A stretch of DNA of 64,000 bases, taken from NCBI RefSeq assembly GCF_032362555.1, contig NC_083522.1, forward strand, positions 5,000,001 through 5,064,000. Reading direction: 5' to 3'. Both the position numbers and the translations under genes were made by a program. Under the pieces are notes generated by a model. It was not told where the DNA came from and ran no database searches. It saw nothing but the letters and a program-made list of their open reading frames with translations. Origin of the DNA: Amyelois transitella (Eukaryota; Arthropoda; Insecta; Lepidoptera; Pyralidae). Positions within the stretch are counted from its first letter, which is position 1; every line of letters begins with the position of its first letter. Positions 21,637 to 30,700 of the stretch are shown here, one piece after another.

Positions 21637-22234
21637 ACAAGGTGTCTCAAAAGTAAGTTCACATTTGCTTATTTTATTACGCGAAAGCAACTATTCTGAG
21701 GGGCGCGGGGGGTATGTCAGTCGGTAGTCTGGCTCTTGGGAATTTAACCGCTATGGAGCGTTTCTCTGGTGCGGACCGTGCGTTGTGCGTACGTGAGTTT
21801 TACAAAAACGGTAATTCGGCGACTGTAGCGCGTAGAAAATTCTGCAGTATTCGACATATTCGTCACTTAAATGATGCGCCTAGCACTCGACTCATTGCAA
21901 AATGGGTTAAGAAGTTTGAAGAGACTGGGTCAACTCTGGAGAAACCATCAAGAGTTTACGCTAATAAACCGACTTCCCTGGCACAATTAAAAGAAAATAT
22001 CCGTCATGAAATGGCAGCCATCACGGAGACTACCTGCCGAGCTGTCATAGGCAATTTTAGTGCCCGACTAAATGAATGCCGAGAGCGCAACGGTTTATAT
22101 TTGGACGATGTTATTTTTAAAAAATAAATTCCCAAACTGTGTACTTCAATATAAAATAAAAAAAAATTCAATAAAGCTAAGACTTTTCTTTTAAAAAAAG
22201 ATTTAAATGTGAACTTTCTTTTGAGACACCTTGT
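21637..22234 (+). mobile_element. Internally deleted Tc1/mariner-like element
   Basis: Terminal inverted repeats of about 30 bp bound the element: ACAAGGTGTCTCAAAAG.AAGTTCACATTT at 21637 and its complement ending at 22234, with one internal mismatch. It sits inside the 3' UTR of a LINE. A clean TA duplication was not evident at this boundary. At 598 bp it is about half the length of an autonomous element. Confidence 0.8.
21714..22127 (+). CDS. Transposase remnant: N-terminal HTH fused to C-terminal end
   Basis: The open frame encodes an N-terminal helix-turn-helix domain of the kind found in a mariner-like group (DUF4817-type): RALCVREFYKNGNSATVARR, then IAKWVKKFEETGSTLEKPSR. It then passes directly to a segment reading RAVIGNFSARLNECRERNG and LDDVIFKK, which looks like the extreme C-terminus of the same transposases. 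The whole DDE/DDD catalytic region is missing, yet the frame is kept. It cannot cut DNA; a DNA-binding product is conceivable. The true start is probably the ATG at 21751 (MERFSGADRALCV). Confidence 0.7.
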   Translation: MSVGSLALGNLTAMERFSGADRALCVREFYKNGNSATVARRKFCSIRHIRHLNDAPSTRLIAKWVKKFEETGSTLEKPSRVYANKPTSLAQLKENIRHEMAAITETTCRAVIGNFSARLNECRERNGLYLDDVIFKK

Positions 22235-22669
22235 TTTATACATAGATATATAGTATGTATGTATATATATATTTTATTAGTAGGTAGTATGTATTTTATT
22301 ATGTTCAAACATTTATTTATCTTGTTCTGCGCCAACGCCGATCTCCTGTTTGGTTTCCTTCCACCCGAAGGTTGACTGGAAGAGATTGCTTTAGCGATAA
22401 GTCCGCCTTTGTACCATCTATATCTGCTTTGTGTTGTTTTGTATGTTTTCTCTTATGGTGCAATAAAGAGTTTTATCTATCTATCTGAAATATGTGTATA
22501 GGCATTAGGGAAAATGGCCTAATACACCCATGATCGGATAACCAGGGAAACATGGTGCGACTCCAAGATCATATTGCCGTAGGACACAGATTCAATCATA
22601 ATTTTCATACCAACACACGGTGGTGTCTACTTATCCAATTGTCTTTTACAACACTTAAGGTGAAAGGGA

Positions 22670-23220
22670 ATGTGTGTCAGAATCGCGGGTGTACCTCACG
22701 GATTTAAATATCTGTTTTGGATTAAAAACGTACCTGATGTACCTCAGTGTACCTATCCTAAAAATCTGTGTACCTCCTTCTTTGTAAGGATTTAAAAAAA
22801 AAATAGGTACACCCGCCATCCTGACGTCAGGACCACGGGTATACCTCTAGTTAGCATCTGAATTAAGTACCTAAACTGTATATGTAGATTTGGTACCTCT
22901 TGTGTACCTGCATAAACAAATATTAAATAAATAAAAAATATGAAGGGTACAGAGAAAATGAAAAAAAGTTTTTAAAATAAATGAAATAAATAAATAAAAT
23001 AAATTATATTAATGCCACCTGTTAGAATTCATTTATTTTTTGTTATTTATACTGTAGTTATTTGAATAAAATAAAAACGACGTCAAAGAAAATACATTTT
23101 TTTTTTATTTTTAGAATAGAGACTCAAGTGTCTCTATTCTAAAAATAACACATCGGGTACGTTTTTAATCCAAAACAGATATTTAAATCCGTGAGGTACA
23201 ACCGCGATTCTGACACACAC
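22670..23220. mobile_element. 551-bp DNA element with 71-bp terminal inverted repeats
   Basis: Inverted repeats at 22670-22740 and 23150-23220 match over about 71 bp with only a few differences; the terminal part reads TGTGTGTCAGAATCGCGG. The 8-bp word GAAAGGGA flanks both ends directly (22662-22669 and 23221-23228), as expected of a target duplication of an hAT-like or other 8-bp-duplicating transposon. The interior has no coding frame, is rich in GTACCT words, and contains a 12-bp palindrome CCTGACGTCAGG. This is a non-autonomous (MITE-like) element. Superfamily is inferred only from duplication length. Confidence 0.82.
23105..23148. repeat. Perfect 19-bp hairpin inside the inverted-repeat element
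   Basis: Arms TTATTTTTAGAATAGAGAC (23105-23123) and its exact complement (23130-23148) are separated by six bases. It lies just inside the right terminal repeat. Confidence 0.85.
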
Positions 23221-23395
23221 GAAAGGGATGTGGTCTTATAATATTATTCCGACCTCTATGGATGTGGTTCTCTATTCAGAAGCCGGAAATCACACTACAA
23301 GCATAAACGGCAATGTATTATTAATAAAATGAATATGTACAACTTAAACTTATTGAATTTAATAAAATATTTCCGCAATTACATAGTTAATTTTA

Positions 23396-25078
23396 TTATT
23401 TTTCAAGCTCTCCTTGAATGAATGGGTGTTTTAGGCAGTCAAGTATACCTGCTCTATGGTTGGGATCGAACATGAAGATTTTATCAAGAAAGTCTTTAAG
23501 TTGCGGCAATTTCTTTTCCTCTGCCGTTGTCAGATTTTTGCATGCCTTCTGCATTTCTGTATACAAGTCCTTTGTTGCAGTAATGTTTGTTATCTCAACA
23601 ACTTTTTCTCTGAGGGTGGTTTCATCCTTTTTATGTAAAAGAAAATTATTGTTATAATTAAAATGTTGATCTTTGAATTTACCTTTTTTTATAAGCCTGC
23701 TAGGAATTTTCCCTTTGAAATCCATAAAGCATTTTAACATTTTATTATTTGAACTGCCTGTAAAGAGAATCTTCCCAGTTGCCATTTCGAAAATGGTGCA
23801 CCCAGCAGACCACATATCTACCCCATGGTTGTAAGGTAGGCCTAATATAATTTCAGGGGCTCTGTAGAATCTTGAAACTAAATATGGTGTTGGTTCATTT
23901 TGATGAAGCTTACATGCTGATCCAAAGTCACACAATTTTAAAACATTCTTCTTTTCATTAACTAAAATGTTATCAGGTTTTATATCTGAATGTATAATTC
24001 CAAGTTTTTTGAGTAATCTCAATGCTAACATCAATTGTCTACTGTAACTCATCAATGCTTTCATATTCAATCCATGTCTTCCATATTTTTTTATTATACT
24101 TCTCATATCCATGTGTAATGATTCTAATACCAAGCAAAGGTGACCTTTATGTTTAAAGTGTGTTAATAATTGCACACAATGATATTTGTTTTCTTTATCA
24201 GCTTCATTTATTTCTTTAATGAAAGAAATTTCTTTCAAACCAACTTTGTACATCATATCATTATTTCTGATAATTTTTATGGCAACATTAGAATTATTAT
24301 TATTATCTTGAGCACGAACAACATTTGCAAACACTCCTTGTCCTAATATGGTTTTAATAGTGTATCTATTGTCAATTATATCACCAATGGTGGTGTTGTA
24401 GTATCCATCTGAATTATCCCAATTATCAATCAATTGTGTGTTGTTATCTTTATCCTGCTTTACTTGATCTGGGACATTATGAGCATCAAAGTCATCATTT
24501 TCAGAAAACATATCGGGTACTTCTTTGGGGGAAGGTTTAGGTTCAGAAATAATGGTTTTTTCTTTGACATCATTGCTTGTATTCTTGATTTGTTTATTCT
24601 CTCTTTCTTTGTCACCTTTATGTTTATCATCACAAGAAGTTATCAGTTTTTCTATTAGTTGTTTGCGTTGTAACCTTTGTTGCTCTATAATGGTTTCTTC
24701 ATCTTCTGAATCTAAATTTGTATAATTATGGCTGACCTCAGGGGAAGTATCTGAAATTTTTCTTTTTTTAGAGGAAACTGGTTTGCTCTTATCACTTGAA
24801 TGCTTTTTAGATTGTGCTTTATTTGAGTATTTCTTTGTATGTAATTGGTGGTCTGTCATGGCACTTTTTAAACAATTTTCAGATATTCTTGTTAGTTCTT
24901 CTTTTAAAGAGTCCCGGCGTTTTAATAAATCTTCTATTGTTGCTGGTAGTGGTGGAGTTTTAGAATCTGTGTAATGGTGTTTCGAACTTCCCCTATGATG
25001 TTTTCTTTTTGATTTTTTAACTTCCTCTTCTCTTAAACTTCTAGAAGATTTGGTTTTGTGGTGTTTGAGCTCTGCCAT
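23396..25078 (-). CDS. PRPF4B: PRP4-type serine/threonine kinase, short intronless form
   Basis: The frame gives 560 residues from the methionine of MAELKHHKTKSSRS; this start is preferred because PRPF4B proteins begin with a lysine/histidine/serine-rich tail, whereas the 33 upstream codons look like UTR. The basic N-terminal half is followed by DNWDNSDGYYN-like and IGDIIDNRYTI, which lead into the kinase domain (about residues 240-556): glycine loop GQGVFANVV, catalytic lysine in VAIKIIRNN, IIHSDIKPDNIL (HSD in place of HRD; family members have HAD), DFG in LCDFGSAC, and PYLVSRFYRAPEIILG. All catalytic residues are present. PRPF4B phosphorylates spliceosome components in the nucleus. Human PRPF4B is about 1000 residues with many introns; this copy is shorter, has no coding intron, and is diverged (poly-Asn runs), so it could be a retrogene. 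An acceptor-like site near 25124 suggests a 5'-UTR intron. Confidence 0.85.
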   Translation of the reverse strand: MAELKHHKTKSSRSLREEEVKKSKRKHHRGSSKHHYTDSKTPPLPATIEDLLKRRDSLKEELTRISENCLKSAMTDHQLHTKKYSNKAQSKKHSSDKSKPVSSKKRKISDTSPEVSHNYTNLDSEDEETIIEQQRLQRKQLIEKLITSCDDKHKGDKERENKQIKNTSNDVKEKTIISEPKPSPKEVPDMFSENDDFDAHNVPDQVKQDKDNNTQLIDNWDNSDGYYNTTIGDIIDNRYTIKTILGQGVFANVVRAQDNNNNSNVAIKIIRNNDMMYKVGLKEISFIKEINEADKENKYHCVQLLTHFKHKGHLCLVLESLHMDMRSIIKKYGRHGLNMKALMSYSRQLMLALRLLKKLGIIHSDIKPDNILVNEKKNVLKLCDFGSACKLHQNEPTPYLVSRFYRAPEIILGLPYNHGVDMWSAGCTIFEMATGKILFTGSSNNKMLKCFMDFKGKIPSRLIKKGKFKDQHFNYNNNFLLHKKDETTLREKVVEITNITATKDLYTEMQKACKNLTTAEEKKLPQLKDFLDKIFMFDPNHRAGILDCLKHPFIQGELEK

Positions 25079-26369
25079 TTCTAAAATAACTAGAATTTTT
25101 CTTTTGTTCTTTGCTGTTATAGATCTGTAAAAATGTGTATTAATTAGTTTTAGGTACAAATGTGAAAATATTTCCAAAGCTAATATTTGAAATAAGTGTT
25201 AAAATGTTGTGTTTTAAGTATGTTTTCAAAGCATTGCATTTAGTCACTTTCATGAAAGATAGGGAGATTACAAATACAAAAATGCTGCAAATGGAACTCT
25301 CATGAATTTGACTGTTACATCTAATTCAAAGTATGTTAACTATATCATTGATTACATTTCCACCCTGTGGTTATCATCTGTACTTAGTCCCAACATTTCT
25401 AAGGTTTTGGAACTTATAATTTAGAGTCCATTTCTTTTGCCAGACATTCTCATCTCCAGCCAAACTCTGCACTGTCACTTTATAGTACCATCCATGGCAC
25501 AGTAAGCTGGCAAGAGTTGTTGGTATTCAGTACATCAGTATGAAGCTATAATGGTGGCTAGAAAAAATACATAACATTTATGTTAAGAAATGCCATGTAT
25601 GAAGTGTTTTAAAAAATGGAATTTTCATATACAAAGACAGCCCTATATGTACTCATCCAATTTCTTCACTTATTTGACATTCAGAAAAAACAGTACTCAT
25701 GGCATGAACTTCATTAAAGCATTATATACTACTATTGCACAAAGTTTGTTTTTTTTTATTTATTAAAAATATATTTTTAGCTTGTAACCTTTTGCGTTTT
25801 TTTGTGGAGTTAGCTTCATGCTCCAGATTGGTACAAATGGAATTACAATTGAATGAAATTTAACAATGATTATTGTACGTCATATTTGTACCTACGTCAA
25901 ATAAATAACGATAATTCATTCATGGCATGGGCACTGTTTAATTTTTGATTTAAAATAAGAAAGGCTAAAATAATATAGTCTGTTTTTATAATTTCAAAAT
26001 GAAACAGATTATAAGATTAGCATCTTAAGCTGAAGGTAACTTCAACGATACTTGTGTACAAGCAAAATAAGGAATCTTGAATGTACACAATATATTGGTT
26101 TAGAACGAGATTCAATTTTTATCACTTTTATGAACAGTAAACAAAGCCTCACTTGATTAGCATTACACAATAACACAAATTAAATCAGATTTTAAACATT
26201 TTAAAGAAAATTGATTTAGTCGTAAAGCAACATGGTTACGTTTATGTTACGTCATTTTTTTTAGTGATTATCAATATTGACATTGATTGTTCACGAAAGC
26301 ATTATTGCCAACTGTCTCCGATAAAACAGCAACATGGGTGGGTCTAAGAGCGCCAAATGTAATGAAAAT
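25079..26369. other. Upstream flank of the PRP4 kinase, no gene recognised
   Basis: This contains the 5' UTR and promoter of the minus-strand kinase gene. No coding exon or well-preserved repeat was recognised. Confidence 0.4.
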
Positions 26370-26515
26370 GATGGATTGAGATTCGAATATAGCCCATCGC
26401 ATAAAAGAATCTCAAGTTTATAAGCCTATCCCTTACTTGCCTAGTACGACATCCGTGGGAAAGAGATAGAATGGTCTTATTTTAAAGAGCCGTGAACCAT
26501 GTGGCACGGAAAGTG
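26370..26515 (-). repeat. SINE-A, 5' half
   Basis: Minus-strand copy of the SINE-A head, with CATCCGTGGGAAAGAGATAG and AAGAGCCGTGAACCATGTGG landmarks. Its 3' half is missing. Confidence 0.65.
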
Positions 26516-26666
26516 TTACAATAATCAATAACGGATTTTGAAGTCCCAACAAAGGGTGAAGTCGAGGCCAAGGAAGAGATATTCACAGCTATTTACTAAA
26601 TCATTAAACTGACTAACACTTGTCACTTGCTTGCCACAGCGAAGAGAACAAAAAATATCCAACAAT

Positions 26667-27477
26667 ACATACATACATACATAAAATCACGCCTCTTTCC
26701 CGGAGGGATAGGCAGACTACCTCTTTCCACTTGCCACGATCTCTGCATATTTCCTTCGCTTCATTCACATTCATAACTCTCTTCATGCAAGCTCGGCGGT
26801 TTCGGGTACTTTTGACCTGACCCTTTACCAGGACGTCCTTAATTTGATCAAGATACGTTCGTCTAGGTCTTCCCACTCCGACCTTTCCCTCCACACCCTC
26901 CATGTATATCTTAGTCAACCTGTTTTCATTCATCCTCTCCACATGACCGAACCATCTCAACATACCCTTTTCTATTCCTGTAACTACATCTTTCACATCA
27001 GAATATTCCCTTATCACGCTGTTCCTTATCCGGTCACTCAATTTCACACCCAACATACTCCTTAACGCTCTCATTTCCACTGCATTTATTCTGCTTTCGT
27101 GCTTCTTTTGCTATACCCAACTTTCACTCCCATACATTAATGTCGGGACCAACACGCCCCTGTGCACAGCCAGTCGAGCCTTTTTGGATAGTTTCTGACT
27201 GCTCATAAAGGCATGCAAAGCTCCATTCACCACGTTCCCCGCGTTCACTCTCCTTTCAATATCACTATCACACTTGCCATCTGATGTAAACTTTGATCCT
27301 AGATATACAAACTCTTTCACTTGCTCAACTTTTTCTCCTCCAATCAAAATATTACATGCTGTCATTTCTTTCTCCATTTCAAAAACCAGTGTTTTAGCTT
27401 TACTTACGTTCACTTTCATTCCTTTCTCTTTTAAAGCTTCATGCATACAGTTTACCATCTCCTGTGACTCCTCCGAC
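26667..27477 (-). mobile_element. 5'-truncated LINE (RTE-like), copy 3, next to PTCD2
   Basis: This is the longest copy of the family here (811 bp). It adds upstream reverse-transcriptase sequence not seen in the other copies (VNVSKAKTLVFEME, VKEFVYLGSKFTSDG) before the shared LMYGSESWV and GVGRPRRTYLDQIKD motifs. One TAG stop (27111-27113, in place of a Trp codon after ESWV) and small in-frame codon losses mark it as dead. A 12-bp target duplication with one mismatch, ATATCC(A/G)ACAAT, flanks it at 26655-26666 and 27478-27489. The 5' end lies about 230 bp before the PTCD2 start codon. Confidence 0.9.
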
Positions 27478-27492
27478 ATATCCGACAATCAA

Positions 27493-27505
27493 TGTCAAAA
27501 TGTCA
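27493..27505 (+). promoter_or_regulatory. Paired TGTCA words upstream of PTCD2
   Basis: Two TGTCAAAA words (27493 and 27501) lie 202-214 bp upstream of the PTCD2 ATG, between the LINE insertion and the gene. Position and sequence resemble the clusters upstream of PPIB, TPRA1 and TTC19. Confidence 0.4.
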
Positions 27506-27706
27506 AAAAAGACCCCTGAGGCTCTTCCTGAGCAGAAAAATAATCAAAGGATAACATAACCTAAAAATAAGAACCTCATCTGTGGTTCTAAAGATCGCCT
27601 ATAAATCGATAAGATTTAAAATACCGATTATAAAAAATCTATTTTGAATTATCTATTTGTTAGCTGTAAACAGTGTTTCTTAAGTTTTATCAATAAACTA
27701 GTCGAA

Positions 27707-30700
27707 ATGTCATTAATTGCTCTTAATTTTGTAAAAAGTTCACTTTATCATAATTTGCGGTTCTTATCTCCATTTAGAACAATACATATAACCCAAGGTA
27801 CATTTTTAATTCATATTTACTGTGCAATAAATATAACCGTTTAGGGATATATATAATATAGTTTTACTCAAAATTGTTATTTGAATATAATCTATATATA
27901 TAATAACCTCAAAGCTTCGGAATTGCGATTTTGTAACAATGATATTGATATTGATTACGGTTAAAGTTACTTAAGGAGAATTTTTTTTACCTTTTTACTC
28001 TACAAATTTAAATCACTCGATTTTTGTATCCTAGAAATCTATTAAAACTTAAGTAGCAGATTTTTTATGTCACATTTTTATGAATTCGAAACATTGAATG
28101 GCCATAAACTTTTTACTTAAAAATTACACGTAGAGAAATAAAGTTATTATTGAAAAATATTATGTGAGATTTATTCATTATATCAGTAAAAAGATATATT
28201 TTGTAAAAGGTCAAACTACAGGTTTGGACAGTTACCTACTACTTTAAATTGTACCATTTTGTTGATTACCTTACAGCTACCACAGATTTATTGTAAATTC
28301 TACTATTATGCTTATTTTTGAAATACAAATAAGAGTTCTTTTTTAAATAATGCATTTAATTATTTTTTTAGTTCCACAACTGTATGCTCCATCAGCCCTT
28401 GGTATAGACAACTACCTTCAAGCAAGAAAGAAAATAAAGGAACAGTTTGTTAGTTTTTCAGACAAATTCAGAGCCAAAATGACAGACTTTGTTACTGATG
28501 GCAAACAATTGATATTCACAGAAGACCTTAAAAACATGGTGCATATTGCAGAACCAACAGACTTAGATCTCATAGTAAAAATGATAAAAAAGTAAGGTAT
28601 TTTTTTCAAATATATTTTATAGTTTCAGTTTTGATTGCCTGCCCACATAGATTAATTAAATACAAGCTGATCATTATTGTTGTTTCTCAATGGAAAGTCT
28701 TGAAACAAATTTTTCATATGTTATCCTAGAATCGTGAATTTACTAAAGCAAGCCGAGCATAAAATGCCATATAAAATCTGTATTTTGCTCTTTTATTTTT
28801 ATACATCCTTCACTTAACAGAAAACTTTTACATATGTAAGATGCTATTTTTTCAGGTTCAATACACAGTCATCGGAATATCGTTTTGGATCTTTCATATT
28901 TGGGCCAGTCATTATGAGAATGTTTCATTTTTTAGATGCGCCAAAAGAAGCCCTAGAGGTATATTTGCATAGCCTTTTTTTCTTTCAGTTGTTATATTGT
29001 TAAAAAGCACAATTTGTTTTTTGCAATATATATCAACATTAACAACAACTATTAGAAATTAAGTGCTGATTTTCCTGTCCTTTTACTGATTAAGAAAGAT
29101 TATGGTCTGGATTAAGTTTTTGCCTATTACATTTAATTATAATGAATCAATTAGAGTTAAATAAAATTTTAAAAAAAGCATGCAAGTAAAGACAATCCCT
29201 CCTATGTATATATGTTTGTTTGTGCCTAATTTCTCATAAATACGTCACATCTCTTTCCCTTATAGGGTAGACAGAACTGTTAACCAGTCTCTCAAAAACA
29301 TTAACATTGTGACAGCTTAATTATTTTAAGCTCCAAATACACAACTGACTTTTTTCAGTGTTTTAAAGATTCCGCCAACAATGGTTTTTTTGATCAGTTA
29401 GTAACCTACCAGTTGCTTCTTGATCTGTTATATAACCATGAGATGTATGATGAAATGTACGAGGTTTTCGAGATTGTTAAGGAGAAACAGGTCAACATGA
29501 CAAAGTATCCGAAATATTCTATAGTCTTAATCTTGGCCGCTTGCTACAAACAGGTGAGACACTGCTTTTTGAATCTTTAATTTTTTTTTAACATGATGTT
29601 GTAGATGGTGCAAAAGAAAGATAAATTAGTTGACAGTGTCACATATTAAGCAACAATGCGTTTTCCCTTTGTTGTCTTTTATGAAATTTGCGGGAAAGAT
29701 ATGGAGTGAACATGTTTAAAGTGCTAGGAACCATACAACTTAATCTCCACCACTATCTATGTACATTTATAAAACATAAAGGTAACTGACTGACTGACTG
29801 ATCATCACCATACAACCTAAACTACTACATTTCGGCATCCGCTAAGAAAGAATTTTCCGAAATCCCGCGGGAATGGAAATAAGTGGGACTTTTTTTTTTT
29901 GTCCCGCAAGTGGAACCGCGCGCGTCCTTCTTTATAGAAATTAATATTATATAAATCATACATATATTCTGTGGTAAAATTATAATGATTTTGGTGTACA
30001 ATTTATTTTTCAGAACACGAAACAAAGTATGGAGTATGCTTCTAAGTTGTGGTCAGACATGACCAGTGTTGGTACCATACCAGTAAGAAGAGCAGCCACA
30101 TTCTTTGCAGGTTTGTTTACTTAATTATGTATTTGCATACAGATACATACATAAAATCTTTTGCACCATAAGAGTAAAACATAACAAATAGCACAAAACA
30201 GATAGAGATGGTACAAAGGCGGATTTATCGCAAATTCAATCTCTTCCAGTAAACCTTTGGGTGGAAGGAAACCACACAGGAAACAGGTGTTGGCGCAGAG
30301 CAAAATAAATACACGTTAAAACATAATATAATGCACACAGAATATACTTACATATATAGTACATATACATACATACTCGTTTTAATAACATACATATATT
30401 TAGGACAGAGTAGATAAATAAATAATTATCCATTCTTTATTCTTAGCAGGATAAACAGTGATTTTTACTGAGTAGAATTAGAATAGGCAGTACATACTGT
30501 GTTTCTCCTGTATAAATTTATATAGCACGTCCTTTACCCTTTAGTGTGTAGACAGAGCAAATAGCCTCGAAAAGACTTGTCCCTACAAGCACTTGTTGTA
30601 CTTTTTGTTCTTAGCTGGATGTCTTTATGATGCAATTTCAAATAGTGTCAGTTTTCCAGCCTATTGATTTTCAGAAGATCTTTTTTTTTTAATAGTACTA

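Larger units (their letters stand above)
20962..22490 (+). mobile_element. LINE fragment (CR1/Jockey-like) interrupted by a mariner-type element
   Basis: The frame at 20987-21577 encodes the last part of a non-LTR reverse transcriptase: SWSHHINDVSRKM, LLPLLDYADTAYLD, then VRLWNALPVDIRKAQTINSF, the classic end of CR1/Jockey-group proteins. A single-base shift just upstream (near 20970) separates residues LGL from IFDKTLSW, so the copy is broken as well as truncated. Its 3' UTR is interrupted at 21637 by another element and resumes after 22234, ending with GTGCAATAAAGAG and an ATCT tandem tail near 22488. A second copy of the same 3' UTR lies on the minus strand at 30.1-30.4 kb, which confirms the UTR assignment. 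Confidence 0.8.

Noticed and set aside
23418-24974. Plus-strand open frames up to 79 codons
   Set aside because: They are antisense to the PRP4 kinase gene.
26640-26690. Possible CRISPR-like or satellite array of CATA repeats
   Set aside because: It is the short tandem tail of a LINE copy; identical tails occur at the other LINE and SINE ends.
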